A stretch of 64,000 bases of DNA from Streptomyces sp. SCL15-4 (GTDB lineage: Bacteria; Actinomycetota; Actinomycetes; Streptomycetales; Streptomycetaceae): positions 7,688,001 through 7,752,000 of the forward strand of contig NZ_JAOBTQ010000001.1 in NCBI RefSeq assembly GCF_033366695.1, in the 5' to 3' direction. A model generated the notes under the pieces. The model did not search any database. It worked only from the letters and a program-made list of their open reading frames with translations, and was not told the origin of the DNA. Made by a program: the position numbers and the translations under genes. Positions 7,779 to 16,100 of the stretch are shown here, in pieces (the first letter of the stretch is position 1; every line of letters begins with the position of its first letter).

Positions 7779-8843
7779 ATGACCCAGCAGCCGGTGTACG
7801 CGACCCGTGAGAACGTGCAGCGCGCCATGGACAGCAAGCCCACGGCGAGGAGCAGCGCCCAGATCGACCGCGCCCTCCAGTCCGCGTCCCGGGACGTCGA
7901 GCACCTGTGCCACAGGCGCTTCTACCCCGAGCAGGGCACCCGGTACTTCGACTGGCCAGAGTCGCAGTACCGGCCGTCGTGGCGGCTGTGGCTGGACGAC
8001 TCGGAGCTGATCTCTCTCACCTCCGTCTCTTCCGGTGGCGTGACCATCCCCTTGGACGACGTGCTGCTGGAGCCGAACCGGTCCGGACCGCCGTACAACC
8101 GCGTCGAGATCAACATCGGCACCAGCGTGGCCTGGGGCGGCGGCAGCACCCACCAGCGGGACATCACCATCACCGGCCTCTGGGGCTACCGCAACGACGA
8201 AACCACCGCGGGCACGCTGACCGGCGCCGTCTCCTCCACTACCGCGACGACGGTGGCCGTGGACGGGCCGGCCGCCGCGGTCCTCGGCGTCGGCTCCGTG
8301 ATCAGAGTCGACTCGGAGCGGATGCTCGTCACAGGCCGGACGATGGCCGCCACCGGGCAGACGCTCGGCGGCAGCGGACTGACCGCGCAGCAGAACAACG
8401 TGGCCCTCACCGTGGCCGACGGCTCCGGCTTCGCGGTCGATGAGGTGCTGCTGATCGAGTCCGAGCGCGTGCTCATCGTGGACATCGCCGGGAGCACGCT
8501 GACCGTGAGGCGCGGCTGGGACGGGTCCGTCCTCGCCGCGCACCCGGCCGGCACCGACATCTACGCCTCCCGCTCCCTCGCCGTGGCCCGCGGGGCGCTC
8601 GGTACCACCGCGGCTACCCACGCCAACGGCTCATCCGTCGTGCGCTGGGACCCGCCCGGCCTGGTCCGGGACTTGGTCATCGCGGAGGCGATCGGCCGGC
8701 TCACCTCCGAGACGTCGGGATACACGCGGGCGCTCCGGGCGGGCGAGACGGGGGAGCGAAACCGGGACCACAGCGCCCTCACGACGCTACGGCAGGCCGT
8801 GTACGACGCGGTCGGCCGCAAGGCCCGGATGAGGAGCGTGTGA
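7779..8843 (+). CDS. Head-tail connector (adaptor), enlarged
   Basis: A 354-residue protein from ATG 7779, preceded by AGAGGAGGTG. The N-terminal ~60 residues (TRENVQRAMDSKPTARSS... DVEHLCHRRFYP) look like the helical start of head-tail adaptor proteins, and the C-terminal ~60 (VRDLVIAEAIGRLTSETSGYTR and a final basic helix) match the usual adaptor end. Between them is a long Thr/Gly/Val-rich beta region with internal similarity: VGSVIRVDSERMLVTGR and VDEVLLIESERVLIVD. Typical adaptors are about 100-150 residues, so this one seems to carry an inserted, internally duplicated beta domain. It likely docks on the portal. Confidence 0.7.
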   Translation: MTQQPVYATRENVQRAMDSKPTARSSAQIDRALQSASRDVEHLCHRRFYPEQGTRYFDWPESQYRPSWRLWLDDSELISLTSVSSGGVTIPLDDVLLEPNRSGPPYNRVEINIGTSVAWGGGSTHQRDITITGLWGYRNDETTAGTLTGAVSSTTATTVAVDGPAAAVLGVGSVIRVDSERMLVTGRTMAATGQTLGGSGLTAQQNNVALTVADGSGFAVDEVLLIESERVLIVDIAGSTLTVRRGWDGSVLAAHPAGTDIYASRSLAVARGALGTTAATHANGSSVVRWDPPGLVRDLVIAEAIGRLTSETSGYTRALRAGETGERNRDHSALTTLRQAVYDAVGRKARMRSV

Positions 8844-8844
8844 C

Positions 8845-9231
8845 GTGGCCATCGACATCGACTTCCGTGGCCCCCTCTTCGACGGCCGCGCCGAGCGTGC
8901 CATCGAGGACGCCTGCACGGATGCCCGCGACGACGTCGCCGACTTCGCGCAGGAGCACGCGCTCGGCCTGATGCGCGCCAGCTTCCGGAACCCCACCGGC
9001 TACTACGAATCCCGCGTCACCACCACCCGCGTCAGCAGCGAGGTGGCCCTCGTTCACGACCAGGGCGTGGTGTACGGGCCGTGGCTGGAGGGCGTCGGCT
9101 CCCGTAACAGCCCCGTGACCCGGTTCCCCGGCTACTGGCACTGGCGCCGCACCAAGGGCGTGGTGGCCGCGCGAGGCCCGCAGATCGCTGAGACTGCGGT
9201 GCGCCGGCACCTGCCTGAGATGGGGGGCTGA
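8845..9231 (+). CDS. Tail completion / HK97 gp10-like protein
   Basis: A 128-residue protein from GTG 8845, one base after the connector stop. The segment YGPWLEGVGSRN with a later RFPGYWHWRR is characteristic of the gp10-like head-tail joining or neck family in actinophages. Such proteins join connector to tail terminator. A helix-rich N-terminal half precedes it. The position between adaptor and tail terminator supports the call. Confidence 0.65.
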   Translation: MAIDIDFRGPLFDGRAERAIEDACTDARDDVADFAQEHALGLMRASFRNPTGYYESRVTTTRVSSEVALVHDQGVVYGPWLEGVGSRNSPVTRFPGYWHWRRTKGVVAARGPQIAETAVRRHLPEMGG

Positions 9232-9234
9232 CGG

Positions 9235-9693
9235 GTGACTCTCGACATCACCGGCATCCTCGACGCGGCGATCTCCCACGCCTCCGCCAGCGGCTACTTC
9301 GAGCAGGTCAACGGGCACGAGCCGACCAGCCCGGCCCCGTCCGGCGGCCTCACGGCCGGGGTGTGGGTCGACCGGGTCACACCGGTCCGCTCGTCCGGCC
9401 TGGACTCGGTGACCGCGCTCGTCGTCCTCAACGTCCGCCTGTACACCAGCGCGCAGCAGCTGCCGCTCGACGCGATCGACCCCGCCATGGTCGCCGCCGT
9501 CGACGCCCTCTGCACCGCGTACTGCGGGGACTTCACGCTCGGCGGCCTTGTCCGCAGCGTGGACATCTTCGGCACCTACGGCCAGTCCCTGGACGTGCGC
9601 GCCGGCTACCTGCCCCAGGACGGGGCGTTGCAGCGGGTCATGACGATCTGGCTGCCCTGCATCGTCAACGACCTATGGGAGGAGGCCGCGTAG
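9235..9693 (+). CDS. Probable tail terminator protein
   Basis: A 152-residue protein from GTG 9235, three bases after the previous stop. It has the alpha/beta pattern of gpU-like tail terminators: an N-terminal helix, a VWVDRVTPVRSSGL strand region, VLNVRLYTSAQQLP, and a C-terminal strand ending in IWLPCIVNDLW. Tail terminators cap the finished tail tube and join it to the head. Its place right before the tail protein genes fits; sequence evidence alone is modest. Confidence 0.6.
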   Translation: MTLDITGILDAAISHASASGYFEQVNGHEPTSPAPSGGLTAGVWVDRVTPVRSSGLDSVTALVVLNVRLYTSAQQLPLDAIDPAMVAAVDALCTAYCGDFTLGGLVRSVDIFGTYGQSLDVRAGYLPQDGALQRVMTIWLPCIVNDLWEEAA

Positions 9694-10445
9694 TGGCCAA
9701 GACAGGCGGGTTGGGAGACAACCTGTACATCGCGGGCTACGACGCCTCGGGCGACATCCAGGCCCTCGGCAACATCGGCGGCGGGCCAGCCCTGCTGAAC
9801 ATGACCAGCATCCGGTCGTCTGCGTACGAGCGGCAGGGCGGTCTCAGGTCGGGCCAGTTCGAGATGACCACGTTCTTCAACTCCGTGGCCATCACCGGCG
9901 CCACGCACGAGAAGCTGTCAGCCCTGCCCCGCACCGACGTCATCATGACGTACTGCCGGGGCACCACCCTGGGCGACCCGGCCGCGTCCCTCGTTGCCAA
10001 GCAGACGAACTACGACCCCACCAGGGGCGACGACGGGATGCTGACCTTCTCCGTGTCGGCGCAGTCCAACGGCTACGGCATCGAGTGGGGCCGGCAACTC
10101 ACCGCAGGCGTACGGACGGACACGGCAGCCACGACGGGCACGAGCATCGACACCGTGGCCAGCGCCTCGTTCGGCGGTCAGGCGTACCTGCACGTGACCG
10201 CGTTCACCGGCACGGACGTCACCATCAAGATCCAGGACAGTGCCGACAACAGCACCTTCGCCGACGTCGCGTCGTTCGCCTTTACCCAGGTGACCGCAGC
10301 CCCGGCGTCCGAGCGGATCGCGCTGGGCAACACGGCGACGCTCCGCCGGTACCTGCGGGCAACCACGGTGACCACCGGCGGCTTCACCTCGGTGACCTTC
10401 TCCGTCAACGTGATCAAAAACGAGGTGGCTAATGTCAGCTTCTAA
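9693..10445 (+). CDS. Major tail protein candidate with added C-terminal domain
   Basis: A 250-residue protein from GTG 9693, sharing one base with the preceding TAG. The first ~130 residues have a tail-tube look (DNLYIAGYDASGDIQALG, an MTSIRSSAYERQGG segment, FEMTTFFNS). The C-terminal ~100 residues (DTVASASFGG... LRATTVTTGGFTSVTFSV) are Thr/Ser-rich beta strands resembling add-on domains displayed on tail surfaces. A second tail-tube-like gene lies at 11,294, so which one forms the tube is not settled by sequence alone. Confidence 0.55.
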   Translation: MAKTGGLGDNLYIAGYDASGDIQALGNIGGGPALLNMTSIRSSAYERQGGLRSGQFEMTTFFNSVAITGATHEKLSALPRTDVIMTYCRGTTLGDPAASLVAKQTNYDPTRGDDGMLTFSVSAQSNGYGIEWGRQLTAGVRTDTAATTGTSIDTVASASFGGQAYLHVTAFTGTDVTIKIQDSADNSTFADVASFAFTQVTAAPASERIALGNTATLRRYLRATTVTTGGFTSVTFSVNVIKNEVANVSF

Positions 10446-10890
10446 CGTCCGCCACCTGAACCGGGTGGCCCCGCTCATGGACCCAGCCGCGTACAAGACG
10501 TACTCGGTCGTGGCCCCAGTTGGCACGCACTTCAGGCGCGGCACCTGCGCAGAAACCCAGTGCCCCCACTACCTCAACGGTTGGCGGACCAGGATCGAGA
10601 ACCTCACCCCTGACCTGCTGCACGCGGCCACCCACTCGGGCCGGCAGTACACCGTGCAGCAGGTCACCGACGGCGAGAGCTACCTCGTGTTCCCCGCCGG
10701 CCAGCCGTGCTTCGCGGCGTCGGAGCACCGGGTACGGCTGGACCGGCCGCCGCTGTACGTGGTCCGGGACGGGGACTGGCGCGGCAACCCGCGCGGCACG
10801 AAAGCCCGGGTGCACGTGAGCCCGGACAACTGGCTGGACGACTTCGCCACGCACCAGCAGACCATCGCCGACGAGATCGCGAAGGGGTGA
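10432..10890 (+). CDS. Hypothetical phage protein in tail cluster
   Basis: A 152-residue protein from ATG 10432, overlapping the end of the previous gene by 14 bases. Notable points are a GTCAETQCPHY segment with two close cysteines, a Cys/His pair later (PCFAASEH), and a GDWRGNPRGTKARVH stretch. The Cys/His content hints at metal binding, but I do not recognise the family. Related small proteins sit between tail genes in several Streptomyces phages. Confidence 0.5.
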   Translation: MSASNVRHLNRVAPLMDPAAYKTYSVVAPVGTHFRRGTCAETQCPHYLNGWRTRIENLTPDLLHAATHSGRQYTVQQVTDGESYLVFPAGQPCFAASEHRVRLDRPPLYVVRDGDWRGNPRGTKARVHVSPDNWLDDFATHQQTIADEIAKG

Positions 10891-10894
10891 CAGC

Positions 10895-11290
10895 ATGGCC
10901 AACGCGGCTGACGCGCGCGTGATCGTGGACGGCACCGACCACACCGACGAGGTCGGCCCTGTCGAGTTCCATACCCCGTTCGCAGTCCACGAGGTCCCCG
11001 ATGACGAGCCGTGGACGAACCGCGTGCTCGGACCGTCAAGCTTCACCATCCTCATCTCAGCTCCGAGCGACCGCCTGTATGCGCTGGTCGACGGTGGGGA
11101 GACAACGCACGAGGTCAAGCTCATCGCCGCCGACTACTCGATCACCCGGCCCACGCACTTCCACAAGGGCTGGGTGGGCGCCGACGGCGTCCGCAAGATG
11201 TTCGGCTCCCTCGCGGTCAACCGCGAGCGCGAAGCCAAGTGGGTCCAGGAGCTGCCCGCCGGGGCCAGCACCGCAACAGAAGGGAACTGA
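10895..11290 (+). CDS. Hypothetical tail-associated protein
   Basis: A 131-residue protein from ATG 10895, four bases after the previous stop. It is an acidic beta-type protein (RVIVDGTDHTDEVGPVEFH, then SSFTILISAPSDRLYALVDGG). This strand pattern would suit a small tail or baseplate component, but no defining motif is seen. It sits between two tail-tube candidates and is probably co-translated with both. Confidence 0.5.
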   Translation: MANAADARVIVDGTDHTDEVGPVEFHTPFAVHEVPDDEPWTNRVLGPSSFTILISAPSDRLYALVDGGETTHEVKLIAADYSITRPTHFHKGWVGADGVRKMFGSLAVNREREAKWVQELPAGASTATEGN

Positions 11291-11293
11291 GCC

Positions 11294-11701
11294 ATGGCCA
11301 AGGCTTCCGGTCTCGGGCAGACGACGCTGTCCGTGGACGACGCGTCCGGCACCGCCCGCGCGATCAAGAACGACATCACCAACTGGCAGATGTCCACGCC
11401 GCGCGGCGTGCAGGACATCACCGGCGTCGACAAGTCCGCGAACGAGCGGCTGCTGCTCCTCGCCGACGGCAGCGTCACGCTGAACGGCGTCTTCAACGCC
11501 GCGGCGAACCAGAGCCACGACGTCTTCAAGACCGTCCCGTCCACCTCGGTGGCCCGCACGGTCACGCAGACCGTCAACGGCGTCACCCTCGCCATGGAGA
11601 TGCTCCCGACCGACTACCAGCTCACCCGCTCCGACAGCGGCGAGCTGACGTTCTCCGTCCCCCTGTCCCTCGCGGACGGTTCGGTACCGACCTGGGCATA
11701 G
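11294..11701 (+). CDS. Tail tube (major tail) protein candidate
   Basis: A 135-residue protein from ATG 11294, four bases after the previous stop. It has the compact beta layout of small siphovirus tail tube subunits: TTLSVDDASGTARAIKNDI at the start, the central loop DKSANERLLLLADGSVTLNG, and a C-terminal DSGELTFSVPLSLADGS strand pair. In comparable phages this product lies just upstream of the tail assembly chaperones, as here. Only the endonuclease gene at 11,774 intervenes. It is my preferred candidate for the true tube subunit. Confidence 0.6.
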   Translation: MAKASGLGQTTLSVDDASGTARAIKNDITNWQMSTPRGVQDITGVDKSANERLLLLADGSVTLNGVFNAAANQSHDVFKTVPSTSVARTVTQTVNGVTLAMEMLPTDYQLTRSDSGELTFSVPLSLADGSVPTWA

Positions 11702-11773
11702 CTCCAAGTCCACGTCCCAGTCTGCTAGTTGCTCGATAGACTGTCCAAGTCATCGGCACTTGGAGGCCAGGTC

Positions 11774-12535
11774 ATGGGCGGAGCAGCGTCCGGCAAGTTC
11801 ACCGTCAAGTCCTGCGGCAAGGCGCACGCCTGGTGTGCCGAATGCCGTCCCGCACAGACAGCCGCACAGCGGAAGCCACCGAAGCCGAGGAAGGAGCACG
11901 ACAAGCCATGCAGGAACTGCGGACGCTGCGACGCGTGCCTCGGTCTCACGGCCCCCGAGGGCTTGAAGGTCTGCCGGGACTGCAAGGAAACGAAGCTGCT
12001 GTCGGCGTTTGCTCGGCGCAACGACACGGGCGGCTACCGGAATCAGTGCATGCAGTGCCGGAACAAGGGCATGGCGGCAGGTCAATGCCAAGGGTGCGGG
12101 AAGTCCTTCACTCGGCACTCGGCCGGTCGCACGCACTGTGCCGCGTGCCGTCCAGCAGTCACAAAGCCGTGTGCCCGGTGTGGGGCAGAGTTCGTCGGCT
12201 CGATGGAGCAGCGTCGGTACTGCTCGCCGGAGTGCCGCGAGGCCACGCTGAGCGAGCGTCGGCAGAGGGCGCACCGGAAGCAACGCGCGGCGGCGCTCCG
12301 CGCGTATGGCGGAGACGTACCGGCTTGCGTCTGCTGCGGCGAGACGATCACCCAGTTTCTTGCCCTCGACCACATAAACGGCGGTGGCCATCAACACCAC
12401 CGGGAGACCGGCGGCGGCGGCTTCTACACCTGGCTCAAGCGCCACAACTATCCGGCTGGGTTCCGGGTGCTCTGCCACAACTGCAATTTTGGTCGACAGA
12501 TCAACGGCGGGATCTGCCCGCACCAGGAGAGATGA
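11774..12535 (+). CDS. HNH endonuclease with zinc-binding cysteine clusters
   Basis: A 253-residue protein from ATG 11774, with GGAGG at 11762-11766 as ribosome site. An upstream TTG at 11729 is in frame but has no such site. The N-terminal ~160 residues contain at least six CxxC pairs (CAEC, CRNC, CRDC, CMQC, CQGC, CARC), implying several zinc ribbons. The C-terminal ~70 residues form an HNH module: CVCCGETIT, ALDHINGGGH as the catalytic His region, and VLCHNCNFG. It probably cuts or nicks DNA. It sits between the tail tube gene and the tail chaperone gene, a usual landing place for free-standing homing endonucleases. Confidence 0.85.
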   Translation: MGGAASGKFTVKSCGKAHAWCAECRPAQTAAQRKPPKPRKEHDKPCRNCGRCDACLGLTAPEGLKVCRDCKETKLLSAFARRNDTGGYRNQCMQCRNKGMAAGQCQGCGKSFTRHSAGRTHCAACRPAVTKPCARCGAEFVGSMEQRRYCSPECREATLSERRQRAHRKQRAAALRAYGGDVPACVCCGETITQFLALDHINGGGHQHHRETGGGGFYTWLKRHNYPAGFRVLCHNCNFGRQINGGICPHQER

Positions 12536-12537
12536 AC

Positions 12538-12984
12538 ATGGGCTACCGCAAAACCGTCCGCAAGATCGAGGTCTCCCTCAAGGGCCACAAGGTGTACGGC
12601 CAGGACGCCGACTACCCGCTCGCGTACGCGCGCGGCAAGAACCTCGGCGAGTACCTCCACCTCGTCGGCTTCGCCGAGACCGACGAGGACGGCGAGACGA
12701 ACTACCTCGTCAAGCAGCTGGAGGCGTTCGGCGACGCTCTCGTCTCCTGGAACCTGGAGACCGAGGACGGCACCCCAGTCCCCTGCACCCGCGAGGGCCT
12801 GTTCTCCATCGACAACGACCTCGCGCTGTCGCTCGCCAAGGAGTGGATCGACTGCCTCGGCGGCAAGGTGGACGAGGCGTCCCCTTTGGACAGCAACTCG
12901 CCCTCTGGCGAGCCGTCCCCGGTGGCATCGATTCCCATGGAAACACTGTCGGCCCCCCAGCCGAATACCAGCGTGCCCGCCTGA
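12538..12984 (+). CDS. Tail assembly chaperone, short form (gpG-like)
   Basis: A 148-residue protein. ATG 12538 is preferred over ATG 12532 because the AGGAGA site at 12525-12530 is then correctly spaced. It has a charged alpha/beta N-terminal domain (KTVRKIEVSLKGHKVYG... EYLHLVGFAETDEDGE) and an acidic Ser/Pro tail. Position directly before the tape measure and the overlapping downstream frame identify it as the G-type chaperone that coats the tape measure during tail assembly. Confidence 0.8.
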   Translation: MGYRKTVRKIEVSLKGHKVYGQDADYPLAYARGKNLGEYLHLVGFAETDEDGETNYLVKQLEAFGDALVSWNLETEDGTPVPCTREGLFSIDNDLALSLAKEWIDCLGGKVDEASPLDSNSPSGEPSPVASIPMETLSAPQPNTSVPA

Positions 12985-13121
12985 TCCTCGGCCTCTGTGA
13001 GCGGTTCCACTGCCTACCCAGTGCGCTGCTCGCAGAGGACTCCGAGCTGCTGCAACTGATCGAGATCGAGAGGCTCGGCACGCCCGAGCACGAGCTGGAG
13101 GGAGGGGACGGCCTTGGGTAA
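12538..13121 (+). CDS. Tail assembly chaperone, -1 frameshifted long form (gpGT-like)
   Basis: If ribosomes slip back one base at 12,888, translation leaves the frame that ends at 12,984 and reads on to TAA 13119-13121. This adds a 77-residue T domain (LILGLCERFHCLPSALLAED near its middle) and gives about 194 residues in total. The T frame has no plausible start of its own, is open exactly to the tape measure start, and encodes a helical, acidic segment of the expected kind. Lambda G/GT and many siphoviruses use the same arrangement. Slippage itself cannot be proved from sequence. Confidence 0.75.
12882..12888 (+). other. -1 ribosomal slippery heptamer CCCTTTG
   Basis: In the zero frame the codons are TCC CCT TTG, so the seven bases fit the X XXY YYZ rule (C CCT TTG), and both tRNAs can re-pair as CCC TTT. 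It lies in the acidic tail region of the chaperone gene, about 100 bases before its zero-frame stop, and is the only heptamer of this type I find in the overlap. Confidence 0.75.
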
Positions 13122-16100
13122 CGACATCGAGATCCGGGTGCGGGTCGCGAACAACACCGCCACCGGCCTCGCGGCTGTCAACCGCTCCCTCGACCAACTC
13201 CGCGACCAGGCCCGAGACGCCGGCCGCGGTCTGGACGGGCTGACCGAGCGGGCAACCGCCGCGTCCATCGCTCTTCGCGCCTTGAAGGACAGCGCGCAGG
13301 ATGCCGCCCGCGCGCTGCGGTCGCTGAACACCGCAGCCCGAAACGCCGACACCCGCATGACCGCGATGTCGGACCGGTCCCGGACACTGCGTCGGGACAC
13401 GGACGAGCTGGACGGCAGCATGCGCCGTCTCACCGGCACGATGGGACAGCTCCGCGGCAACAACGGGCGCCTGACCGCCACTTTCAGCGGCAGCAGCCAG
13501 GGCCTGGACCAGCTCAAGACCGCGGCGCTCATGCTTGTCCCAGCGCTGCTCCCGATCGCCGCCGCCACGGTCCCGATCATCGCGAACGTGGGCGCGGCCG
13601 GCGCCGCTGTCGGCGCGTTCGGGCTCGCGATCGCGGGCCAGCTGGTGGCGGTGAAGGACGCGGCGGACGCGCAGAAGAAGTACGACGAGGCGGTGAAGAA
13701 GCACGGGCCCGCGTCGAAGCAGGCCACGCAGGCCGAGGCCGCCTACCTGGACCAGCTCAAGGGCATGGACCCGGCCTCCCGGCGGGCAGCCGCCTCCCTC
13801 ACCGTGCTGACGGACCAGTACAAGCAGTGGTCTAAGAGCCTGGCCGGCGACACGATGCCCGTCTTCACGAAGGGGCTCGCGGTCGCCGGCGCGCTGCTGC
13901 CGAAGCTGACCCCGGCGGTGAAGGGCGCCGCGGGCGAGTTGGACCGGTTCATGACCATCCTCGGTGGCGGCGTGCAGTCCGGCGCGTTCTCCAAGTTCAT
14001 GGAGTCGTTCTCGTCGTTCGCGACGGGCGCCCTGTCCAAGGCAAACGACAGCTTGGTCCACTTCATGCGGACGATGTCCGAGGGCGGCGGTGGCTCGGGC
14101 AAGCTGTCCGAGTTCATGGATTACGTCCGCAAGGCCGGCCCGCAAGTTGGGGACACGCTGCTGCACCTGTCCGAGGCGCTGGTGCACGTGGTGACCGCAG
14201 CGTCGGACACTGGCCTGAGCATGCTCGGCTTCGTGAACGCGGTCGCGAAGCTCGTCAGCGCGATCCCACCTGGGGTGTTGTCGACGTTCCTTCAGTTCGC
14301 AGTCGCACTGAAGGCCGTGAAGATGGCCGCGGCTGGTATGGCGGCGTTGGGTGGCCTGTCGAGCGTGGCCGCTGCGATCGGGGCGATGCGGACGGCGGCG
14401 GCCGGCGCGACCGGTCCGCTGGCGTCGCTGTCCGCTGCGTTCGGGGCCCTGTCCAGGTCGGCGAAGGTCGCGCTGATCGGTACGGGGATCGGCCTGCTGG
14501 TGATCGCTCTGTCGAGTCTGTCGGAAGCAGGGAAGGCGGCGCCGCCGGACATTGACAAGCTCACCACGAGCTTGGGGAAACTGGCCGACACCGGCAAGGT
14601 GAGCGGCGAGGCCGCGCGTGCGTTCGGCAAGGATCTGTCCGGGCTCGGCGAGAGTCTGCGGACGCTGGCCCGGCCGTCGAACATGGAGGGTGTCCAGCAA
14701 TTCCTCACGTCGCTGATCGGCATGGACTCCACGCCGGTGAAGAAGGCGAAGGAGGACTTGGACGCGGTCGACAAGGCCCTGGCCAACATGGTCAAGGGCG
14801 GCAAGGCGGACCTCGCGGCGGCGGCGGTCACCGATATCGCGAAGGCGATGGAGAAGCAGGGCCTCAGCTCGAAGGAGCTGAAGGGGAAGCTGGACGACTA
14901 CCGCTCCGCGCTCGCCGACCAGGCGCTTGAGGCCAAGCTCACCGCCGAGTCGCAGGGCCTGTTCGGCGCGCAGGCGCAGGCGACGGCAGCGAAGCTCGAC
15001 GCGCAGAAGGCGTCGGCGGACGGGTTGCGTGGCGCCCTCCAGGCCTTGAACGACGTGCAGCGCGCGGGCTTGGGCGGGATGATCGGGTTCGAGGCCGCCG
15101 TCGACGCGGCGGCGCAGGCGGCGAAGGACAACGCGGGCGCCCTGAGCATGACGCACGGCGTGCTGGACCTGAACTCGGAGAAGGCCCGCGCGGCGGCGTC
15201 GGCGCTTCAGGATCTCGCGGACAAGACGGACGGAGCGGCAGCGAGCGCTCGGGAGTCGGGGGCGAGTTGGGAGACGGTCAACGGGATCTACTCCCGGGGT
15301 CGCTCGGAGCTGATCAGGTCGGCTGAGGCGATGGGCCTCAACAAGGAGCAGGCACGGCAGCTCGCGGACCAGATTCTGAAGATTCCGGACAAGAAGGCCA
15401 AGGTCCGGATGGACACCGAGGACGCGCGCGCGGGCCTCGAAGCGTTCAACGCTGCGGTGAAGCGGTCTCCGGGCTCGAAGAAGGTGACGCTTCAGACGCT
15501 GTCCGGTGCGGCCGAGAAGGTCTTGGAGGCGTTCGGGTACAAGGTCACCCATTTGAAGGACGGCCGCGTGTCGGTCACAGCGGCGACTGGTGGGGCGCTA
15601 CGCGGGATCGGCAGTGTAAGCAGCGCAATCGGCGCCCTGGACGGCAAGTCCGCCAACACCTACGTGAACACGTACAAGCGCGTCTACTTCCAATCCATCG
15701 GCCGCCCCGGTGAGAAGGTTCCCGCCGCCCATCGCCCGGACATCGCCACAGGCGGACCGGTGCCACGGTATGCGAGTGGCGGGGCAATCCAGCACTTCCC
15801 CAACGGCGGCTACGTGCAGGGGCCCGGGACCGGCACCTCGGACAGCATCTTCGCTACCTTCCCCTCAGGGGCACCGGCCAACATCTCGAACACCGAATAT
15901 GTGATCAAAGCGGACTCGGTGCGGAAGTACGGTGTGAAGTTCCTCGACGCCCTCAACGAGGGCCGTCTCCCCGTCGCTCACTTCGCCAAGGGCGGCAAGA
16001 CAAAGCCGAAGATCGACCAGGCCCAGCTCGACGCGAGGCGGGCGCTGTCCGGCAGCTTCGGGATCTCCGCGTTCGGTCGGCTGGCGGGCTACCAGCGGAC

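Noticed and set aside
11729..11773. Upstream TTG start for the HNH gene
   Set aside because: No ribosome site there, whereas ATG 11774 has GGAGG at correct distance.
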